Origin: Hyphomicrobiales bacterium
GTDB lineage: Bacteria; Pseudomonadota; Alphaproteobacteria; Rhizobiales; Rhizobiaceae
NCBI GenBank assembly: GCA_900473915.1
Contig: UCNG01000010.1
Location: 1-64,000, forward strand
Length of the DNA: 64,000 nt
Direction of reading: 5' to 3'
Of this stretch, positions 1 through 9,731 are shown one piece after another. Made by a program: the position numbers and the translations under genes. How positions within the stretch are numbered: position 1 is the first letter of the stretch; the number at the start of each line of letters is the position of its first letter. A model generated the notes under the pieces. It worked only from the letters and a program-made list of their open reading frames with translations. It had not been told where the DNA came from and ran no database searches.

Positions 1-16
1 CTCGATCATCGAGTAA
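1..16 (+). CDS. tuf: Elongation factor Tu, 3' end only (partial)
   Basis: The first bases read in frame as Ser-Ile-Ile-Glu followed by TAA at 14-16. EF-Tu commonly ends in this way, and tuf is the usual gene before rpsJ in alphaproteobacteria. Only four codons are visible, so the call rests on context and the tail sequence. Any other protein ending in SIIE could fit, though this is unlikely here. Confidence 0.55.
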
Positions 17-32
17 TGAAGGTTTGTGCAGG

Positions 33-56
33 AACGCTCGCTCCAGAGCGAGCGTT
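33..56 (+). terminator. Hairpin between tuf and rpsJ
   Basis: A perfect 10-bp stem (33-42 with 47-56) closes a CCAG loop just after the tuf stop. Only three T follow, so it may be a partial terminator, an attenuator or an RNA processing site that separates tuf from the ribosomal operon without blocking it. Confidence 0.5.
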
Positions 57-80
57 TCCGCGTAACAAGGAACAGATGAA

Positions 81-389
81 ATGAACGGTCAAAACATCCG
101 CATTCGCCTGAAGGCGTTTGATCATCGGATCCTTGACGCTTCGACGCGGGAAATCGTGTCGACTGCCAAGCGTACCGGTGCAAATGTGCGCGGACCGATC
201 CCGCTTCCAACGCGGATCGAGAAGTTCACGGTTAACCGGTCGCCGCACATCGACAAGAAGAGCCGCGAGCAGTTCGAGATGCGCACGCACAAGCGTCTTC
301 TCGATATCGTTGACCCGACCCCGCAGACGGTGGACGCGCTGATGAAGCTCGATCTGTCCGCCGGTGTCGATGTCGAGATCAAGCTTTAA
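81..389 (+). CDS. rpsJ: 30S ribosomal protein S10
   Basis: This 102-residue protein matches S10 (E. coli 103 residues), a protein of the 30S head that also binds NusB in antitermination complexes. It carries the conserved N-terminal [13 protein letters not shown] and C-terminal GVDVEIKL segments. An AAGGAA motif about 9 nt before the ATG serves as ribosome binding site. It is the first gene of the S10 cluster, and rplC follows after about 30 nt. Confidence 0.97.
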   Translation: MNGQNIRIRLKAFDHRILDASTREIVSTAKRTGANVRGPIPLPTRIEKFTVNRSPHIDKKSREQFEMRTHKRLLDIVDPTPQTVDALMKLDLSAGVDVEIKL

Positions 390-418
390 TCGGCTTGAGG
401 ACGGAAGGAACGAACCCG

Positions 419-1135
419 ATGCGTTCAGGTGTTATTGCACAGAAGCTGGGCATGACCCGCGTCTATAACGACGCTGGAGAGCATGTGCCGGTGACGGTTC
501 TCCGCATGGAGAATTGCCACGTGGTAGCTCAGCGTACAGTTGAAAAGAACGGTTACACGGCTGTTCAGCTTGGCGTTGGTATCGCCAAGGTAAAGAACAC
601 GTCCAAGGCTATGCGCGGTCATTTCGCGAAGGCCGAGGTCGAGCCGAAGGCGAAGGTCGCGGAATTCCGCGTTTCGCCGGATAACCTCCTCGAAGTCGGC
701 GCTGAAATCACCGCCGAACACTTCGTCGCCGGCCAGAAGGTCGACGTGACGGGTACTTCGATCGGTAAGGGCTTTGCCGGTGTTATGAAGCGTCATAACT
801 TCGGTGGCCATCGTGCTTCGCACGGTAACTCCATTACCCACCGCGCTCACGGCTCGACCGGTCAGCGTCAGGACCCGGGTAAGGTGTTCAAGGGCAAGAA
901 GATGGCTGGTCACATGGGCCAGACCCGCGTAACCACGCAGAATATTGAAGTTGTCTCGACGGACAGCGATCGCGGCCTGATCCTGGTTCGCGGTGCGGTT
1001 CCGGGCTCCAAGGGCGCCTGGATCCTCGTGCGCGACGCGGTAAAGGTCTCGCTGCCTGAGAACGCGCCGAAGCCGGCCGCTCTGCGTGCAGGTGCCGCGA
1101 AGGCTGAAGCTGCCGTGACTGAGGGAGCCGAATAA
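419..1135 (+). CDS. rplC: 50S ribosomal protein L3
   Basis: L3 (238 residues) is an early 23S rRNA binder near the peptidyl transferase centre. The start is the ATG at 419, preceded by GGAAGGAA; an in-frame TTG at 395 is upstream of that binding site and is rejected. The central glycine- and histidine-rich loop ([15 protein letters not shown]) is typical of L3. The protein is longer than E. coli L3 (209) because of an Ala/Glu-rich C-terminal tail common in Rhizobiales. Its TAA overlaps the rplD ATG by one base, implying translational coupling. Confidence 0.97.
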   Translation: MRSGVIAQKLGMTRVYNDAGEHVPVTVLRMENCHVVAQRTVEKNGYTAVQLGVGIAKVKNTSKAMRGHFAKAEVEPKAKVAEFRVSPDNLLEVGAEITAEHFVAGQKVDVTGTSIGKGFAGVMKRHNFGGHRASHGNSITHRAHGSTGQRQDPGKVFKGKKMAGHMGQTRVTTQNIEVVSTDSDRGLILVRGAVPGSKGAWILVRDAVKVSLPENAPKPAALRAGAAKAEAAVTEGAE

Positions 1136-1755
1136 TGGATCTCACGATTACCACTCTTGAAGGCAAGGATGCCGGCAAGGTCAAGCTGAACGAAGAAATC
1201 TTCGGTCTCGACCCGCGTGACGACATTCTCCAGCGCGTCGTGCGCTGGCAGCTGGCTCGCCGCCAGCAGGGCTCCCATAAGGCCCAGGGCCGTGGCGACG
1301 TAAGCCGCACCGGCGCCAAGATGTACAAGCAGAAGGGTACGGGCCGCGCTCGTCACCATTCGGCTCGCGCACCGCAGTTCCGCGGCGGTGGTCAGGCTCA
1401 CGGACCAGTTGTCCGTTCGCACGATCACGATCTGCCGAAGAAGGTTCGCGCTCTTGGCCTGCGTCATGCCCTGTCTGCAAAGGCAAAGGCATCCGACCTG
1501 ATCATCATCGATGATCTGGCTGCAACGGAAGCCAAGACGAAGCAGCTTGTTTCGCAGTTCGCCAAGCTCGGTCTCGAAAATGCACTCCTTATCGGTGGTG
1601 CAGAGATCGACGTGAACTTCCAGCGCGCGGCTTCGAACATCCCGAACATCGACGTTCTGCCAGTGCAGGGCATCAATGTTTACGACATCCTTCGCCGCGG
1701 CAAGCTCGTTCTTTCCAAGGCGGCTGTCGAAGCCCTTGAGGAGCGTTTCAAATGA
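1135..1755 (+). CDS. rplD: 50S ribosomal protein L4
   Basis: L4 (206 residues, E. coli 201) lines the polypeptide exit tunnel. It has the signature basic loop [21 protein letters not shown] at about residues 64-83. In E. coli L4 also represses its own operon; whether that holds here cannot be seen. It starts on the last base of the rplC stop and ends in a 4-nt ATGA overlap with rplW. Confidence 0.97.
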   Translation: MDLTITTLEGKDAGKVKLNEEIFGLDPRDDILQRVVRWQLARRQQGSHKAQGRGDVSRTGAKMYKQKGTGRARHHSARAPQFRGGGQAHGPVVRSHDHDLPKKVRALGLRHALSAKAKASDLIIIDDLAATEAKTKQLVSQFAKLGLENALLIGGAEIDVNFQRAASNIPNIDVLPVQGINVYDILRRGKLVLSKAAVEALEERFK

Positions 1756-2045
1756 CTGATCTTCGCCATTACGACGTGATCGTCAGCCCGGTTATCACCG
1801 AGAAGTCTACCATGGTTTCCGAACACAACCAGGTCGTCTTCAACGTAGCCCGCAAGGCAACGAAGCCGGAAATCAAGGCTGCAGTCGAAGCGCTGTTCGG
1901 CGTCAAGGTTACGGCAGTCAACACTGCAGTGCGCAAGGGTAAGGTCAAGCGGTTCCGCGGCCTTATCGGGCGCCAGAGCGACGTCAAGAAAGCGATCGTT
2001 ACTTTGGCCGAAGGCCAGAGCATCGACGTTTCGACCGGTCTCTGA
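1752..2045 (+). CDS. rplW: 50S ribosomal protein L23
   Basis: L23 (97 residues) sits at the tunnel exit and docks trigger factor and SRP. The sequence has the family's [10 protein letters not shown] start and the [11 protein letters not shown] region. The ATG overlaps the rplD stop (ATGA), so the two genes are probably translationally coupled. Length agrees with E. coli (100). Confidence 0.96.
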   Translation: MTDLRHYDVIVSPVITEKSTMVSEHNQVVFNVARKATKPEIKAAVEALFGVKVTAVNTAVRKGKVKRFRGLIGRQSDVKKAIVTLAEGQSIDVSTGL

Positions 2046-2066
2046 GAGGCCATGGAGTAAGAGACA

Positions 2067-2900
2067 ATGGCACTCAAGCATTTTAATCCGATCACGCCAG
2101 GCCAGCGTCAGCTGGTCATCGTGGACCGTTCGGAACTCTACAAGGGCAAGCCGGTCAAGTCCCTGACCGAAGGTCTGTCCAAGAAGGGTGGCCGTAACAA
2201 CACCGGTCGTATCACCGTCCGTTATCAGGGCGGCGGTCACAAGCGTTCGTACCGTTTCGTTGATTTCAAGCGCCGCAAGCTTGACGTCGTCGGCACTGTC
2301 GAACGTCTGGAATACGATCCAAATCGTACTGCGTTCATCGCGCTGATCCGTTACGAAGACGGTGAACTGGCCTACATCCTGGCTCCGCAGCGTCTGGCTG
2401 TCGGCGACAAGGTTGTTGCAGGCAATTCCGTCGACGTGAAGCCGGGCAACGCAATGCCGCTCGCTTCCATGCCGGTTGGCACGATCATTCATAACGTCGA
2501 GCTGAAGCCGGGCAAGGGCGGTCAGATCGCACGTTCGGCTGGCACCTATGCCCAGCTCGTCGGCCGCGATCAGGGCATGGCCATTCTGCGCCTCAACTCC
2601 GGTGAACAGCGTCTGGTTCCAGGTGCCTGCTTCGCTTCGGTCGGTGCAGTGTCCAACCCGGACCATGGCAACATCAACGACGGTAAGGCCGGTCGTTCGG
2701 TATGGCGTGGCAAGCGTCCGCACGTTCGCGGCGTTGCAATGAACCCGGTCGATCACCCGCATGGTGGTGGTGAAGGTCGTACCTCGGGTGGTCGTCACCC
2801 TGTCACTCCGTGGGGCAAGCCTACGAAGGGCAAGAAGACGCGCTCGAACAAGTCGACCGACAAGTTCATCATGCGTTCGCGCCATCAGCGCAAGAAGTAA
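2067..2900 (+). CDS. rplB: 50S ribosomal protein L2
   Basis: L2 (277 residues, E. coli 273) binds 23S rRNA, supports subunit joining and lies close to the peptidyl transferase centre. The highly conserved [13 protein letters not shown] motif, with the histidine implicated in peptidyl transfer, is present near residues 225-237. The C-terminal tail is strongly basic. A GGAGTAAGAG stretch precedes the ATG. Confidence 0.97.
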   Translation: MALKHFNPITPGQRQLVIVDRSELYKGKPVKSLTEGLSKKGGRNNTGRITVRYQGGGHKRSYRFVDFKRRKLDVVGTVERLEYDPNRTAFIALIRYEDGELAYILAPQRLAVGDKVVAGNSVDVKPGNAMPLASMPVGTIIHNVELKPGKGGQIARSAGTYAQLVGRDQGMAILRLNSGEQRLVPGACFASVGAVSNPDHGNINDGKAGRSVWRGKRPHVRGVAMNPVDHPHGGGEGRTSGGRHPVTPWGKPTKGKKTRSNKSTDKFIMRSRHQRKK

Positions 2901-2915
2901 GAGAGGTAGTCTGAA

Positions 2916-3194
2916 GTGGCTCGTTCAGTTTGGAAAGGTCCGTTTGTCGACGGCTATCTTCTCAAGAAGGCTGAGAAGGTACGCGAAGGCGGTCGTAATG
3001 AAGTTATCAAGATGTGGAGCCGCCGCTCCACCATCCTGCCGCAGTTTGTCGGCCTGACTTTCGGCGTCTACAACGGCAACAAGCATGTGCCGGTGTCGGT
3101 TTCGGAAGAAATGGTTGGACACAAGTTCGGTGAATTCGCGCCTACGCGTACCTATTACGGTCACGGCGCGGACAAGAAGTCGAAGAGGAAGTAA
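2916..3194 (+). CDS. rpsS: 30S ribosomal protein S19
   Basis: S19 (92 residues, same as E. coli) is a 30S head protein that contacts S13 and the A-site finger. [20 protein letters not shown] and the [10 protein letters not shown] region match the family. Translation starts at a GTG (2916) preceded by AAGAGAGG, because no ATG fits the conserved N-terminus. rplV follows after 2 nt. Confidence 0.96.
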   Translation: MARSVWKGPFVDGYLLKKAEKVREGGRNEVIKMWSRRSTILPQFVGLTFGVYNGNKHVPVSVSEEMVGHKFGEFAPTRTYYGHGADKKSKRK

Positions 3195-3196
3195 CG

Positions 3197-3586
3197 ATGG
3201 GCAAGGCTAAAGCTCCCCGTCAGCTCAAGGACAACGAGGCTCAGGCCGTTGCCCGCACGCTGCGCGTCAGCCCGCAGAAGCTGAACCTTGTTGCGAGCAT
3301 GATTCGCGGCAAGAAGGTGAATGCGGCACTTGCCGATCTGACGTTCTCGCGCAAGCGGATCGCCGATACGGTGAAGAAGACGCTTCAGTCCGCAATTGCG
3401 AACGCTGAAAACAACCATGATCTCGACGTCGATGCTCTGATCGTCGCCGAAGCTTATGTCGGCAAGTCGATCGTCATGAAGCGCTTCCACGTCCGTGGAC
3501 GTGGCCGCGCCAGCCGTATCGAAAAGCCGTTTTCGCATCTCACCATTGTTGTCCGCGAAGTCGCGGAAAAAGGGGAGGCCGCATAA
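3197..3586 (+). CDS. rplV: 50S ribosomal protein L22
   Basis: L22 (129 residues) reaches into the exit tunnel with its beta-hairpin, site of macrolide-resistance mutations in other bacteria. The family core ([19 protein letters not shown] and the C-terminal GRGRASRI hairpin) is intact. It is about 19 residues longer than E. coli L22, mainly at the N-terminus, which is usual for alphaproteobacteria. The TAATG junction with rpsC overlaps by one base. Confidence 0.96.
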   Translation: MGKAKAPRQLKDNEAQAVARTLRVSPQKLNLVASMIRGKKVNAALADLTFSRKRIADTVKKTLQSAIANAENNHDLDVDALIVAEAYVGKSIVMKRFHVRGRGRASRIEKPFSHLTIVVREVAEKGEAA

Positions 3587-4296
3587 TGGGTCAGAAGATT
3601 AATCCGATCGGTCTTCGTCTCGGCATCAACCGCACCTGGGATTCGCGTTGGTACGCGAATACCGGTGAGTACGGCAAGCTGCTGCATGAAGATGTCAAGA
3701 TCCGCGAGTTCCTCTCCGAAGAACTCAAGCAGGCCGCGATCTCCAAGATCGTGATTGAGCGTCCGCACAAGAAGTGCCGCGTGACGATCCATTCGGCACG
3801 TCCCGGCATCATTATCGGCAAGAAGGGTGCAGACATCGAAAAGCTCCGCAAGAAGCTTTCCGAGATGACCAATGCCGATACGTCGCTCAACATCGTCGAA
3901 GTTCGCAAGCCGGAAATCGACGCTACGCTGATCGCCCAGTCGATCGCTCAGCAGCTCGAACGCCGTGTGGCATTCCGTCGCGCCATGAAGCGTGCCGTTC
4001 AGTCGGCAATGCGTCTTGGAGCCGAAGGCATCCGTATCAACTGCTCGGGTCGTCTGGGTGGCGCGGAAATCGCTCGCATGGAATGGTACCGTGAAGGTCG
4101 CGTTCCGCTTCATACGCTGCGCGCCGATATTGACTACGGCACGGCAGAAGCGAAGACCGCTTATGGTATCTGCGGCGTGAAGGTCTGGGTCTTCAAGGGC
4201 GAAATCCTTGAACACGATCCGATGGCTTCCGAGCGTCGTGCGGTCGAGGGTGACAATCAGGGTTCCTCGTCGAACCGCCGCCGCGAAAACGCTTAA
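3586..4296 (+). CDS. rpsC: 30S ribosomal protein S3
   Basis: S3 (236 residues, E. coli 233) forms part of the mRNA entry site and its helicase activity. A KH type II domain carries the GKKG loop at residues 78-81, and the C-terminal domain contains the conserved [21 protein letters not shown] region. The last 20 residues are polar and variable. The start overlaps the rplV stop. Confidence 0.97.
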   Translation: MGQKINPIGLRLGINRTWDSRWYANTGEYGKLLHEDVKIREFLSEELKQAAISKIVIERPHKKCRVTIHSARPGIIIGKKGADIEKLRKKLSEMTNADTSLNIVEVRKPEIDATLIAQSIAQQLERRVAFRRAMKRAVQSAMRLGAEGIRINCSGRLGGAEIARMEWYREGRVPLHTLRADIDYGTAEAKTAYGICGVKVWVFKGEILEHDPMASERRAVEGDNQGSSSNRRRENA

Positions 4297-4333
4297 AAGC
4301 GGGCCGCGGGCGAGAAATTTGGAGTAGAGAACA

Positions 4334-4747
4334 ATGATGCAGCCTAAGCGCACCAAGTTCCGCAAGCAGTTCAAGGGCCGTATTCACGGCAACTCGAAAG
4401 GCGGCACGGATCTGAATTTCGGTGCATTCGGTTTGAAGGCCGTTGAGCCGGAACGCGTCACTGCACGTCAGATCGAAGCGGCTCGCCGCGCGATCACCCG
4501 TCACATGAAGCGTGCCGGTCGCGTGTGGATCCGCATCTTCCCTGACCTGCCGGTAACTTCGAAGCCTACCGAAGTCCGTATGGGTAAAGGTAAGGGTTCG
4601 GTTGACTACTGGGCGTGCCGTGTGGCACCAGGTCGCGTGATGTTTGAGCTTGACGGTGTCCCTGAAGATGTGGCACGGGAAGCCCTCCGACTCGGCGCAG
4701 CAAAGTTGCCGATCAAGACGCGCTTTATCCAGCGCATTGCTGAATAA
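4334..4747 (+). CDS. rplP: 50S ribosomal protein L16
   Basis: L16 (137 residues, E. coli 136) organises the A-site region of the 50S subunit. The N-terminus [16 protein letters not shown] matches the family's [11 protein letters not shown], which fixes the start at the first of two adjacent ATG codons. A GGAG motif lies 10 nt upstream. The 37-nt gap after rpsC is one of the larger ones in this operon. Confidence 0.96.
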
Positions 4748-4758
4748 GAGAGGCAACG

Positions 4759-4959
4759 ATGAAAGCCGCAGACGTTCGGGCGAAGAGCCTCGATCAACTG
4801 AATGACGAGCTGGGCACCCTGAAGAAAGAGCAGTTCAACCTGCGCTTTCAGAAGGCCACCGGCCAGCTCGAAAAAACCGCGCGCGTGAAGCAGGTTCGCC
4901 GCGACATCGCGCGTATCAAGACTATTGCCCGCCAGAAGGCGGCCGCAAGCAAGGCATAA
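4759..4959 (+). CDS. rpmC: 50S ribosomal protein L29
   Basis: L29 (66 residues, E. coli 63) is a two-helix protein next to L23 at the tunnel exit. The [21 protein letters not shown] segment is the family signature. A GAGAGG motif shortly before the ATG fits a strong ribosome binding site. It sits between rplP and rpsQ as in most bacteria. Confidence 0.95.
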   Translation: MKAADVRAKSLDQLNDELGTLKKEQFNLRFQKATGQLEKTARVKQVRRDIARIKTIARQKAAASKA

Positions 4960-4970
4960 GGAAGAATATA

Positions 4971-5213
4971 ATGCCTAAACGCGTTCTGCAGGGCGTTGTC
5001 GTCAGCGACAAGAATGACAAGACTGTTGTGGTCAAGGTTGAGCGGCGCTATTCGCATCCGCTTCTCCAGAAGACCGTGCGTCAGTCTAAGAAGTACAAGG
5101 CGCATGACGAAAACAACCAGTTCAAGGTTGGCGATCAGGTTTCCATCCAGGAATCGGCCCCAATCTCGAAGGACAAACGCTGGGTCGTTCTGACGAACGA
5201 AGCAGCAGGCTAA
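4971..5213 (+). CDS. rpsQ: 30S ribosomal protein S17
   Basis: S17 (80 residues, E. coli 84) is an OB-fold primary binder of 16S r[26 protein letters not shown] and the [18 protein letters not shown] region are characteristic. It is the last gene of the classical S10 block; a structured 68-nt spacer separates it from rplN. Confidence 0.95.
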   Translation: MPKRVLQGVVVSDKNDKTVVVKVERRYSHPLLQKTVRQSKKYKAHDENNQFKVGDQVSIQESAPISKDKRWVVLTNEAAG

Positions 5214-5226
5214 ATTATAAACACGC

Positions 5227-5258
5227 AGCTTAGGTAGGGCAGGAGCCCTTAACCAGCT
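5227..5258 (+). other. Hairpin at the S10/spc operon junction
   Basis: Between rpsQ and rplN, an interrupted stem pairs AGCT (5227-5230) with AGCT (5255-5258), GGT with ACC, and GGGC with GCCC around an AGGA loop. There is no T-run, so it is more likely a regulatory or processing element than a terminator. It lies where the S10 and spc operons meet in other bacteria. Confidence 0.35.
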
Positions 5259-5281
5259 GAGAGGAAAGAAGGCGGCCAGTC

Positions 5282-5650
5282 ATGATTCAGATGCAAACAA
5301 ACCTCGACGTGGCGGATAATTCCGGCGCACGTCGTGTCATGTGCATCAAGGTGCTGGGCGGCTCGAAGCGGCGTTACGCTTCCGTTGGCGACATCATTGT
5401 GGTGTCGATCAAGGAAGCTATTCCGCGCGGCCGCGTCAAAAAGGGTGACGTGATGAAGGCGGTTGTTGTACGCACCGCCAAGGATATCCGTCGTCCGGAC
5501 GGCAGCGTTATTCGTTTCGATAACAATGCAGCCGTTCTCATCGATAACAAGAAAGAGCCTATCGGCACGCGTATCTTCGGACCGGTTCCGCGCGAACTTC
5601 GCGCAAAGAACCACATGAAGATCATCTCGCTGGCTCCGGAAGTTCTGTAA
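5282..5650 (+). CDS. rplN: 50S ribosomal protein L14
   Basis: L14 (122 residues, E. coli 123) forms inter-subunit bridges with 16S rRNA. The start [16 protein letters not shown] and the [17 protein letters not shown] region are diagnostic. It opens the spc part of the cluster; the preceding spacer holds a hairpin and a GAGAGGAAAG binding site region. Confidence 0.97.
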   Translation: MIQMQTNLDVADNSGARRVMCIKVLGGSKRRYASVGDIIVVSIKEAIPRGRVKKGDVMKAVVVRTAKDIRRPDGSVIRFDNNAAVLIDNKKEPIGTRIFGPVPRELRAKNHMKIISLAPEVL

Positions 5651-5662
5651 GGAAGCAAGACG

Positions 5663-5974
5663 ATGCAGAAGATTCGCAAAGGCGACAGCGTTGTCGTGCT
5701 GTCCGGTAAGGACAAGGGCCGTAAGGGCGAAGTTCTCAAGGTTATGCCGAAGGACGAGCAGGCGCTCGTTCGCGGTATCAACATTGTAAAGCGCCATCAG
5801 CGTCAGACCCAGACCCAGGAAGCCGGCATTATCTCCAAGGAAGCGCCGATCCACCTGTCCAACCTGGCAATTGCTGATCCCAAGGACGGCAAGCCGACTC
5901 GCGTCGGTTTCCGCGTCGAGGACGGCAAGAAGGTTCGTGTCGCAAAACGTTCTGGAGCGCTGATCGATGGCTGA
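5663..5974 (+). CDS. rplX: 50S ribosomal protein L24
   Basis: L24 (103 residues, E. coli 104) initiates 50S assembly and lies at the tunnel exit. A KOW motif spans about residues 4-25 ([18 protein letters not shown]). The 3' end overlaps the rplE start by 8 nt, which suggests coupled translation of L24 and L5. Confidence 0.96.
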   Translation: MQKIRKGDSVVVLSGKDKGRKGEVLKVMPKDEQALVRGINIVKRHQRQTQTQEAGIISKEAPIHLSNLAIADPKDGKPTRVGFRVEDGKKVRVAKRSGALIDG

Positions 5975-6524
5975 AGCTAAGGCACTTCCCCGCTTCAAGA
6001 AGCTTTACAACGAAAATATTCGTAAGGCTCTGCTTGAAGAATTCAAATACGACAACGAGATGCAGATTCCGCGCATCACCAAGGTTGTCCTCAACATGGG
6101 CGTTGGCGAAGCCACTGGCGATTCCAAGAAGCCTGCGGTTGCTGCTGAAGACCTCAGCCAGATCGCTGGCCAGAAGGCTGTCATCACGCGCGCCCGTAAC
6201 TCGATCGCAACGTTCAAGTTGCGTGAAGGCATGCCGATCGGCACGAAGGTTACCCTTCGCCAGGACCGCATGTACGAATTCCTTGATCGTCTTGTCACGA
6301 TCGCTCTTCCTCGCGTCCGCGACTTCCGCGGCCTGAACCCGAAGAGCTTTGACGGCCGCGGCAACTATGCCATGGGCATCAAGGAGCACATCGTGTTTCC
6401 GGAAATCAACTACGATAAGGTTGATCAGATCTGGGGCATGGACATCATCGTTTGCACGACCGCCAAGACGGATGATGAAGCACGCGCTCTTCTGCGTGCA
6501 TTCAACTTCCCCTTCCGGCAGTAA
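5967..6524 (+). CDS. rplE: 50S ribosomal protein L5
   Basis: L5 (185 residues, E. coli 179) binds 5S rRNA and the central protuberance. Conserved segments include [15 protein letters not shown] and the [11 protein letters not shown] region. It overlaps rplX at its start and is followed by rpsN after 26 nt. Confidence 0.97.
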   Translation: MAEAKALPRFKKLYNENIRKALLEEFKYDNEMQIPRITKVVLNMGVGEATGDSKKPAVAAEDLSQIAGQKAVITRARNSIATFKLREGMPIGTKVTLRQDRMYEFLDRLVTIALPRVRDFRGLNPKSFDGRGNYAMGIKEHIVFPEINYDKVDQIWGMDIIVCTTAKTDDEARALLRAFNFPFRQ

Positions 6525-6550
6525 CGGCAAGCGTAGCGAGGTATATTAAT

Positions 6551-6856
6551 ATGGCCAAGACTAGCGCAGTCGAAAAAAACAAGCGCCGCGAAAAGTTGGT
6601 TAAGCGTCACGCTGGCAAGCGTGCACGTCTGAAGGCGATCGTAATGGATCAGGGCCTTCCGCTGGAAGAGCGCTTCCGCGCCACCATCCGGCTTGCCGAA
6701 CTGCCGCGCAATTCATCGAAGGTTCGTATTCGCAATCGTTGCGAAGTTTCGGGCCGTCCGCGTGGTTACTACCGTAAACTGAAGATGTCGCGTATTGCGC
6801 TCCGTCAGTTGGGTTCGCTCGGTCAGGTACCGGGCATCGTCAAGTCGAGCTGGTAA
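6551..6856 (+). CDS. rpsN: 30S ribosomal protein S14 (zinc-free type)
   Basis: S14 (101 residues, same as E. coli) binds the 30S head. The C-terminal [19 protein letters not shown] motif is present. There are no CxxC pairs, so this is the long, zinc-independent (C-minus) form rather than the short zinc form of Gram-positive bacteria. Confidence 0.96.
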   Translation: MAKTSAVEKNKRREKLVKRHAGKRARLKAIVMDQGLPLEERFRATIRLAELPRNSSKVRIRNRCEVSGRPRGYYRKLKMSRIALRQLGSLGQVPGIVKSSW

Positions 6857-6866
6857 GGAGTAGCAT

Positions 6867-7265
6867 ATGTCTGTGTCAGATCCTATCGGCGATATGCTGA
6901 CCCGTATCCGCAACGCAGTAGGCCGCAAGAAGACCAAGGTTACGACCCCGGCTTCGAAGCTGCGCGCCCGCGTTCTGGATGTCCTTCAGTCTGAAGGGTA
7001 CATCCGCGGATACACGCAGAGTGAATTCGTGAACGGCAAGGCCGAGATCGAAATCGAACTGAAGTACTACGAAGGTGTTCCGGTTATCCGTGAGATCAGC
7101 CGCGTATCGAAGCCTGGCCGTCGCGTTTACGTGTCGGTCAAGTCGATCCCGCAGGTCGCGAACGGCCTCGGCATCTCGATCCTCTCCACGCCGAAGGGCG
7201 TGATGGCGGATCATGAAGCCCGTGAACAAAACGTTGGTGGTGAGCTGCTCTGCCGCATCTTCTGA
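6867..7265 (+). CDS. rpsH: 30S ribosomal protein S8
   Basis: S8 (132 residues, E. coli 130) is a primary binder of the 16S central domain. The start [17 protein letters not shown] and the C-terminal [23 protein letters not shown] region are typical. In E. coli S8 represses the spc operon by binding its own mRNA; a comparable target was not identified here. Confidence 0.96.
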   Translation: MSVSDPIGDMLTRIRNAVGRKKTKVTTPASKLRARVLDVLQSEGYIRGYTQSEFVNGKAEIEIELKYYEGVPVIREISRVSKPGRRVYVSVKSIPQVANGLGISILSTPKGVMADHEAREQNVGGELLCRIF

Positions 7266-7303
7266 TGCGGCTGACAGCGAACAGATAAAAGACAGGTATC
7301 AAA

Positions 7304-7837
7304 ATGTCTCGTATCGGTAAAAAACCCGTGCCGGTCCCGGCAGGCGTGACCGCCAGTGTTGATGGGCAGATCGTCAAGGCAAAGGGCGCGAAGGGTGAAC
7401 TCTCCTTCGTCGTGCACGATGAAGTTCTGGTCAAGATGGAAGACGGCGCTGTCAGCGTCGATCCGCGCGATCAGTCGAAGGAAGCTCGTTCGAAGTGGGG
7501 CATGTCCCGCACGATGATCTCCAACATTTTTGTTGGCGTGAAGGACGGCTTTGAAAAGAAGCTCGAAATCAGCGGCGTCGGTTACCGCGCTGCCATGCAG
7601 GGCAAGAACCTGCAGCTTTCGCTCGGCTTCAGCCACGAAGTGGTTTACGACGTGCCTGCTGGCATCACTGTTGCTGTTCCGAAGCCGACGGAAATCGTCG
7701 TTTCGGGTATCGACAAGCAGCAGGTCGGTCAGGTCGCGGCTGAGATTCGCGAATATCGCGGCCCCGAGCCTTACAAGGGCAAGGGCGTCAAGTATGCTGG
7801 CGAGAAGATCGTCCGCAAAGAAGGCAAGAAGAAGTAA
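7304..7837 (+). CDS. rplF: 50S ribosomal protein L6
   Basis: L6 (177 residues, same as E. coli) has two related domains near the sarcin-ricin loop. [15 protein letters not shown] at the start and the C-terminal [23 protein letters not shown] identify it. The gene follows rpsH in the standard spc order and rplR begins 12 nt later. Confidence 0.97.
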   Translation: MSRIGKKPVPVPAGVTASVDGQIVKAKGAKGELSFVVHDEVLVKMEDGAVSVDPRDQSKEARSKWGMSRTMISNIFVGVKDGFEKKLEISGVGYRAAMQGKNLQLSLGFSHEVVYDVPAGITVAVPKPTEIVVSGIDKQQVGQVAAEIREYRGPEPYKGKGVKYAGEKIVRKEGKKK

Positions 7838-7849
7838 GGGAAGCGCGTC

Positions 7850-8212
7850 ATGGCATCGCCAAAAGAAACTTTGCAGCGTCGCGCTGCTCGTGTACGCCGC
7901 CAGGTCAAGGCTGTCGCCAATGGCCGTCCGCGTCTCAGCGTGCACCGTTCTTCCAAGAACATCTACGCCCAGATCATCGACGACGTCCGCGGCGTTACGC
8001 TTGCGGCCGCTTCGACCCTCGATGGCGACCTCAAGGGCAAGCTCAAGACCGGCGCCGACTCCGCAGCAGCCGCTGCTGTTGGCAAGCTGGTTGCTGAGCG
8101 CGCCGTCAAGGCTGGCGTCAAGGACGTAGTGTTCGACCGTGGTGCATTCATTTACCACGGCCGTGTGAAGGCTCTCGCCGAAGCTGCTCGCGAAAGCGGC
8201 CTCAGCTTCTAA
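7850..8212 (+). CDS. rplR: 50S ribosomal protein L18
   Basis: L18 (120 residues, E. coli 117) binds 5S rRNA with L5. The family signature [20 protein letters not shown] lies near residues 26-45, and the C-terminal [26 protein letters not shown] is conserved. The start is the ATG at 7850, preceded by a GGGAAG motif. Confidence 0.96.
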   Translation: MASPKETLQRRAARVRRQVKAVANGRPRLSVHRSSKNIYAQIIDDVRGVTLAAASTLDGDLKGKLKTGADSAAAAAVGKLVAERAVKAGVKDVVFDRGAFIYHGRVKALAEAARESGLSF

Positions 8213-8253
8213 TTAGCATTTGTGCTTCCGGAAAAGAAAAAGGAAATCAGGAT

Positions 8254-8814
8254 ATGGCACAGAGAGAACGTAACCGCGAAGATCGCGGCCGTGAGGAGCG
8301 CGACAGCGAATTCGTCGATAAGCTCGTTCACATCAACCGTGTTGCCAAGGTCGTCAAAGGCGGCCGTCGCTTCGGTTTTGCTGCGCTCGTCGTTGTTGGC
8401 GACCAGAAGGGCCGCGTAGGCTTCGGTCATGGCAAGGCACGTGAAGTGCCGGAAGCTATCCGCAAGGCAACCGAAGCTGCCAAGCGCGACATGATCTTCG
8501 TACCGCTGCGTTCGGGCCGTACGCTGCATCATGATGTTGAAGGCCGTCACGGCGCCGGCAAGGTTCTGCTTCGCGCAGCTCCTGCTGGTAAGGGTATCAT
8601 CGCCGGTGGCCCGATGCGTGCAGTGTTCGAAACGCTCGGCGTTCAGGACGTTGTTGCCAAGTCGCTCGGTTCGTCGAACCCTTACAACATGGTTCGTGCG
8701 ACGTTCGATGCTCTGAAGCATCAGATGCATCCGAAGGACATCGCTGCACAGCGCGGCATCAAGTACTCGACCCTTCAGGCTCGCCGCCATGATGTGGTCG
8801 GTTCGGAAGAATAG
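8254..8814 (+). CDS. rpsE: 30S ribosomal protein S5
   Basis: S5 (186 residues, E. coli 167) affects decoding fidelity at the 30S shoulder. The N-terminal double-stranded RNA-binding-like domain ([20 protein letters not shown]) and the [13 protein letters not shown] region are present. A polar N-terminal stretch of about 20 residues makes it longer than the E. coli form. A GGAAATCAGG motif precedes the ATG. Confidence 0.96.
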   Translation: MAQRERNREDRGREERDSEFVDKLVHINRVAKVVKGGRRFGFAALVVVGDQKGRVGFGHGKAREVPEAIRKATEAAKRDMIFVPLRSGRTLHHDVEGRHGAGKVLLRAAPAGKGIIAGGPMRAVFETLGVQDVVAKSLGSSNPYNMVRATFDALKHQMHPKDIAAQRGIKYSTLQARRHDVVGSEE

Positions 8815-8881
8815 CCGATAGTTTGTGTTCGTCCGGGGCCGCTCAGGCGACCGGATACGCCATAGACAAGGGATTTGAGTG

Positions 8882-9079
8882 ATGGCTGAGAAGAAGGGCA
8901 AGACGGTTACGGTCGAGCAGATCGGAAGCCCAATCCGTCGTCCAGCCGAGCAGCGTGCAACGCTGATCGGTCTGGGTCTTAATAAAATGCACCGCCGCAG
9001 CACGCTGGAAGATACTCCGGCGGTCCGTGGCATGATCGCCAAGCTTCCACACCTCGTTCGCGTTGTGGACGAGGCGTGA
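8882..9079 (+). CDS. rpmD: 50S ribosomal protein L30
   Basis: L30 (65 residues, E. coli 59) is a small surface protein of the 50S subunit. The [23 protein letters not shown] stretch and a C-terminal VRVVDEA match. The ATG at 8882 fits the family start; a GTG one codon upstream is also in frame. Confidence 0.94.
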
Positions 9080-9099
9080 TAGCGCAGGGAGATAGAGAT

Positions 9100-9570
9100 A
9101 TGAAACTCAACGATCTGCGTGACAAGCCAGGTTCGGTCAAGGCGCGCAAGCGTGTTGGTCGCGGTATCGGTTCGGGCACCGGCAAGACCGGCGGTCGCGG
9201 CGTCAAGGGTCAGAAGTCCCGTTCGGGCGTCTCGATCAATGGCTTCGAAGGCGGCCAGATGCCAATCTACCGCCGTCTGCCGAAGCGCGGCTTCACCAAC
9301 ATCTTCGCAAAGAGCTTCAACGTTGTATCGCTCGGCCGTATTCAGGCTGCTATCGATGCAGGCAAGCTCGATGCCAAGGCTGTTGTGAACCTCGATTCGC
9401 TGAAGGCTGCTGGCGTGATTCGTCGCGCCAAGGACGGCGTTCGTATCCTTTCGGACGGCGAACTGAAGGCAAAGGTTGCCTTCGAGGTAGCCGGTGCTTC
9501 CAAGGCTGCGGTCGAAAAGATCGAAAAGGCTGGCGGTAGCATCAAGCTTCCAGAAGCCGCTGCCGAATAA
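9100..9570 (+). CDS. rplO: 50S ribosomal protein L15
   Basis: L15 (156 residues, E. coli 144) is a late-assembly 50S protein with a glycine- and arginine-rich extended N-terminus ([17 protein letters not shown]). The ATG at 9100 has a GGGAGA motif 8 nt upstream; an in-frame GTG at 9076 overlaps the rpmD end and is not needed. The MKLNDLRD start is the family norm. Confidence 0.96.
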   Translation: MKLNDLRDKPGSVKARKRVGRGIGSGTGKTGGRGVKGQKSRSGVSINGFEGGQMPIYRRLPKRGFTNIFAKSFNVVSLGRIQAAIDAGKLDAKAVVNLDSLKAAGVIRRAKDGVRILSDGELKAKVAFEVAGASKAAVEKIEKAGGSIKLPEAAAE

Positions 9571-9591
9571 GGCTTCGATACAAAAATAAAA

Positions 9592-9615
9592 AGCGGCGGC
9601 CTTAGTGCCGCCGCT
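9592..9615 (+). terminator. Hairpin between rplO and secY
   Basis: A perfect 9-bp GC-rich stem (9592-9600 with 9607-9615) closes a CTTAGT loop and is preceded by an A-rich stretch. It lacks a downstream T-run on the plus strand, so it may only attenuate transcription from the ribosomal genes into secY-adk. Confidence 0.5.
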
Positions 9616-9731
9616 TGCACATTTATGCCAATGCGCATATCTGGGTAGGGTCTTTTCAGTCTCGAGGCGCGACCGCTATAGATTGCGCTGACGGGGGCGG
9701 AGGACCGGAGACTTTTCACCGGAGAAATTTA

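Noticed and set aside
1680-2885. A 401-codon minus-strand frame opposite rplW and rplB
   Set aside because: Antisense shadow of highly expressed ribosomal genes, with no sensible protein features.
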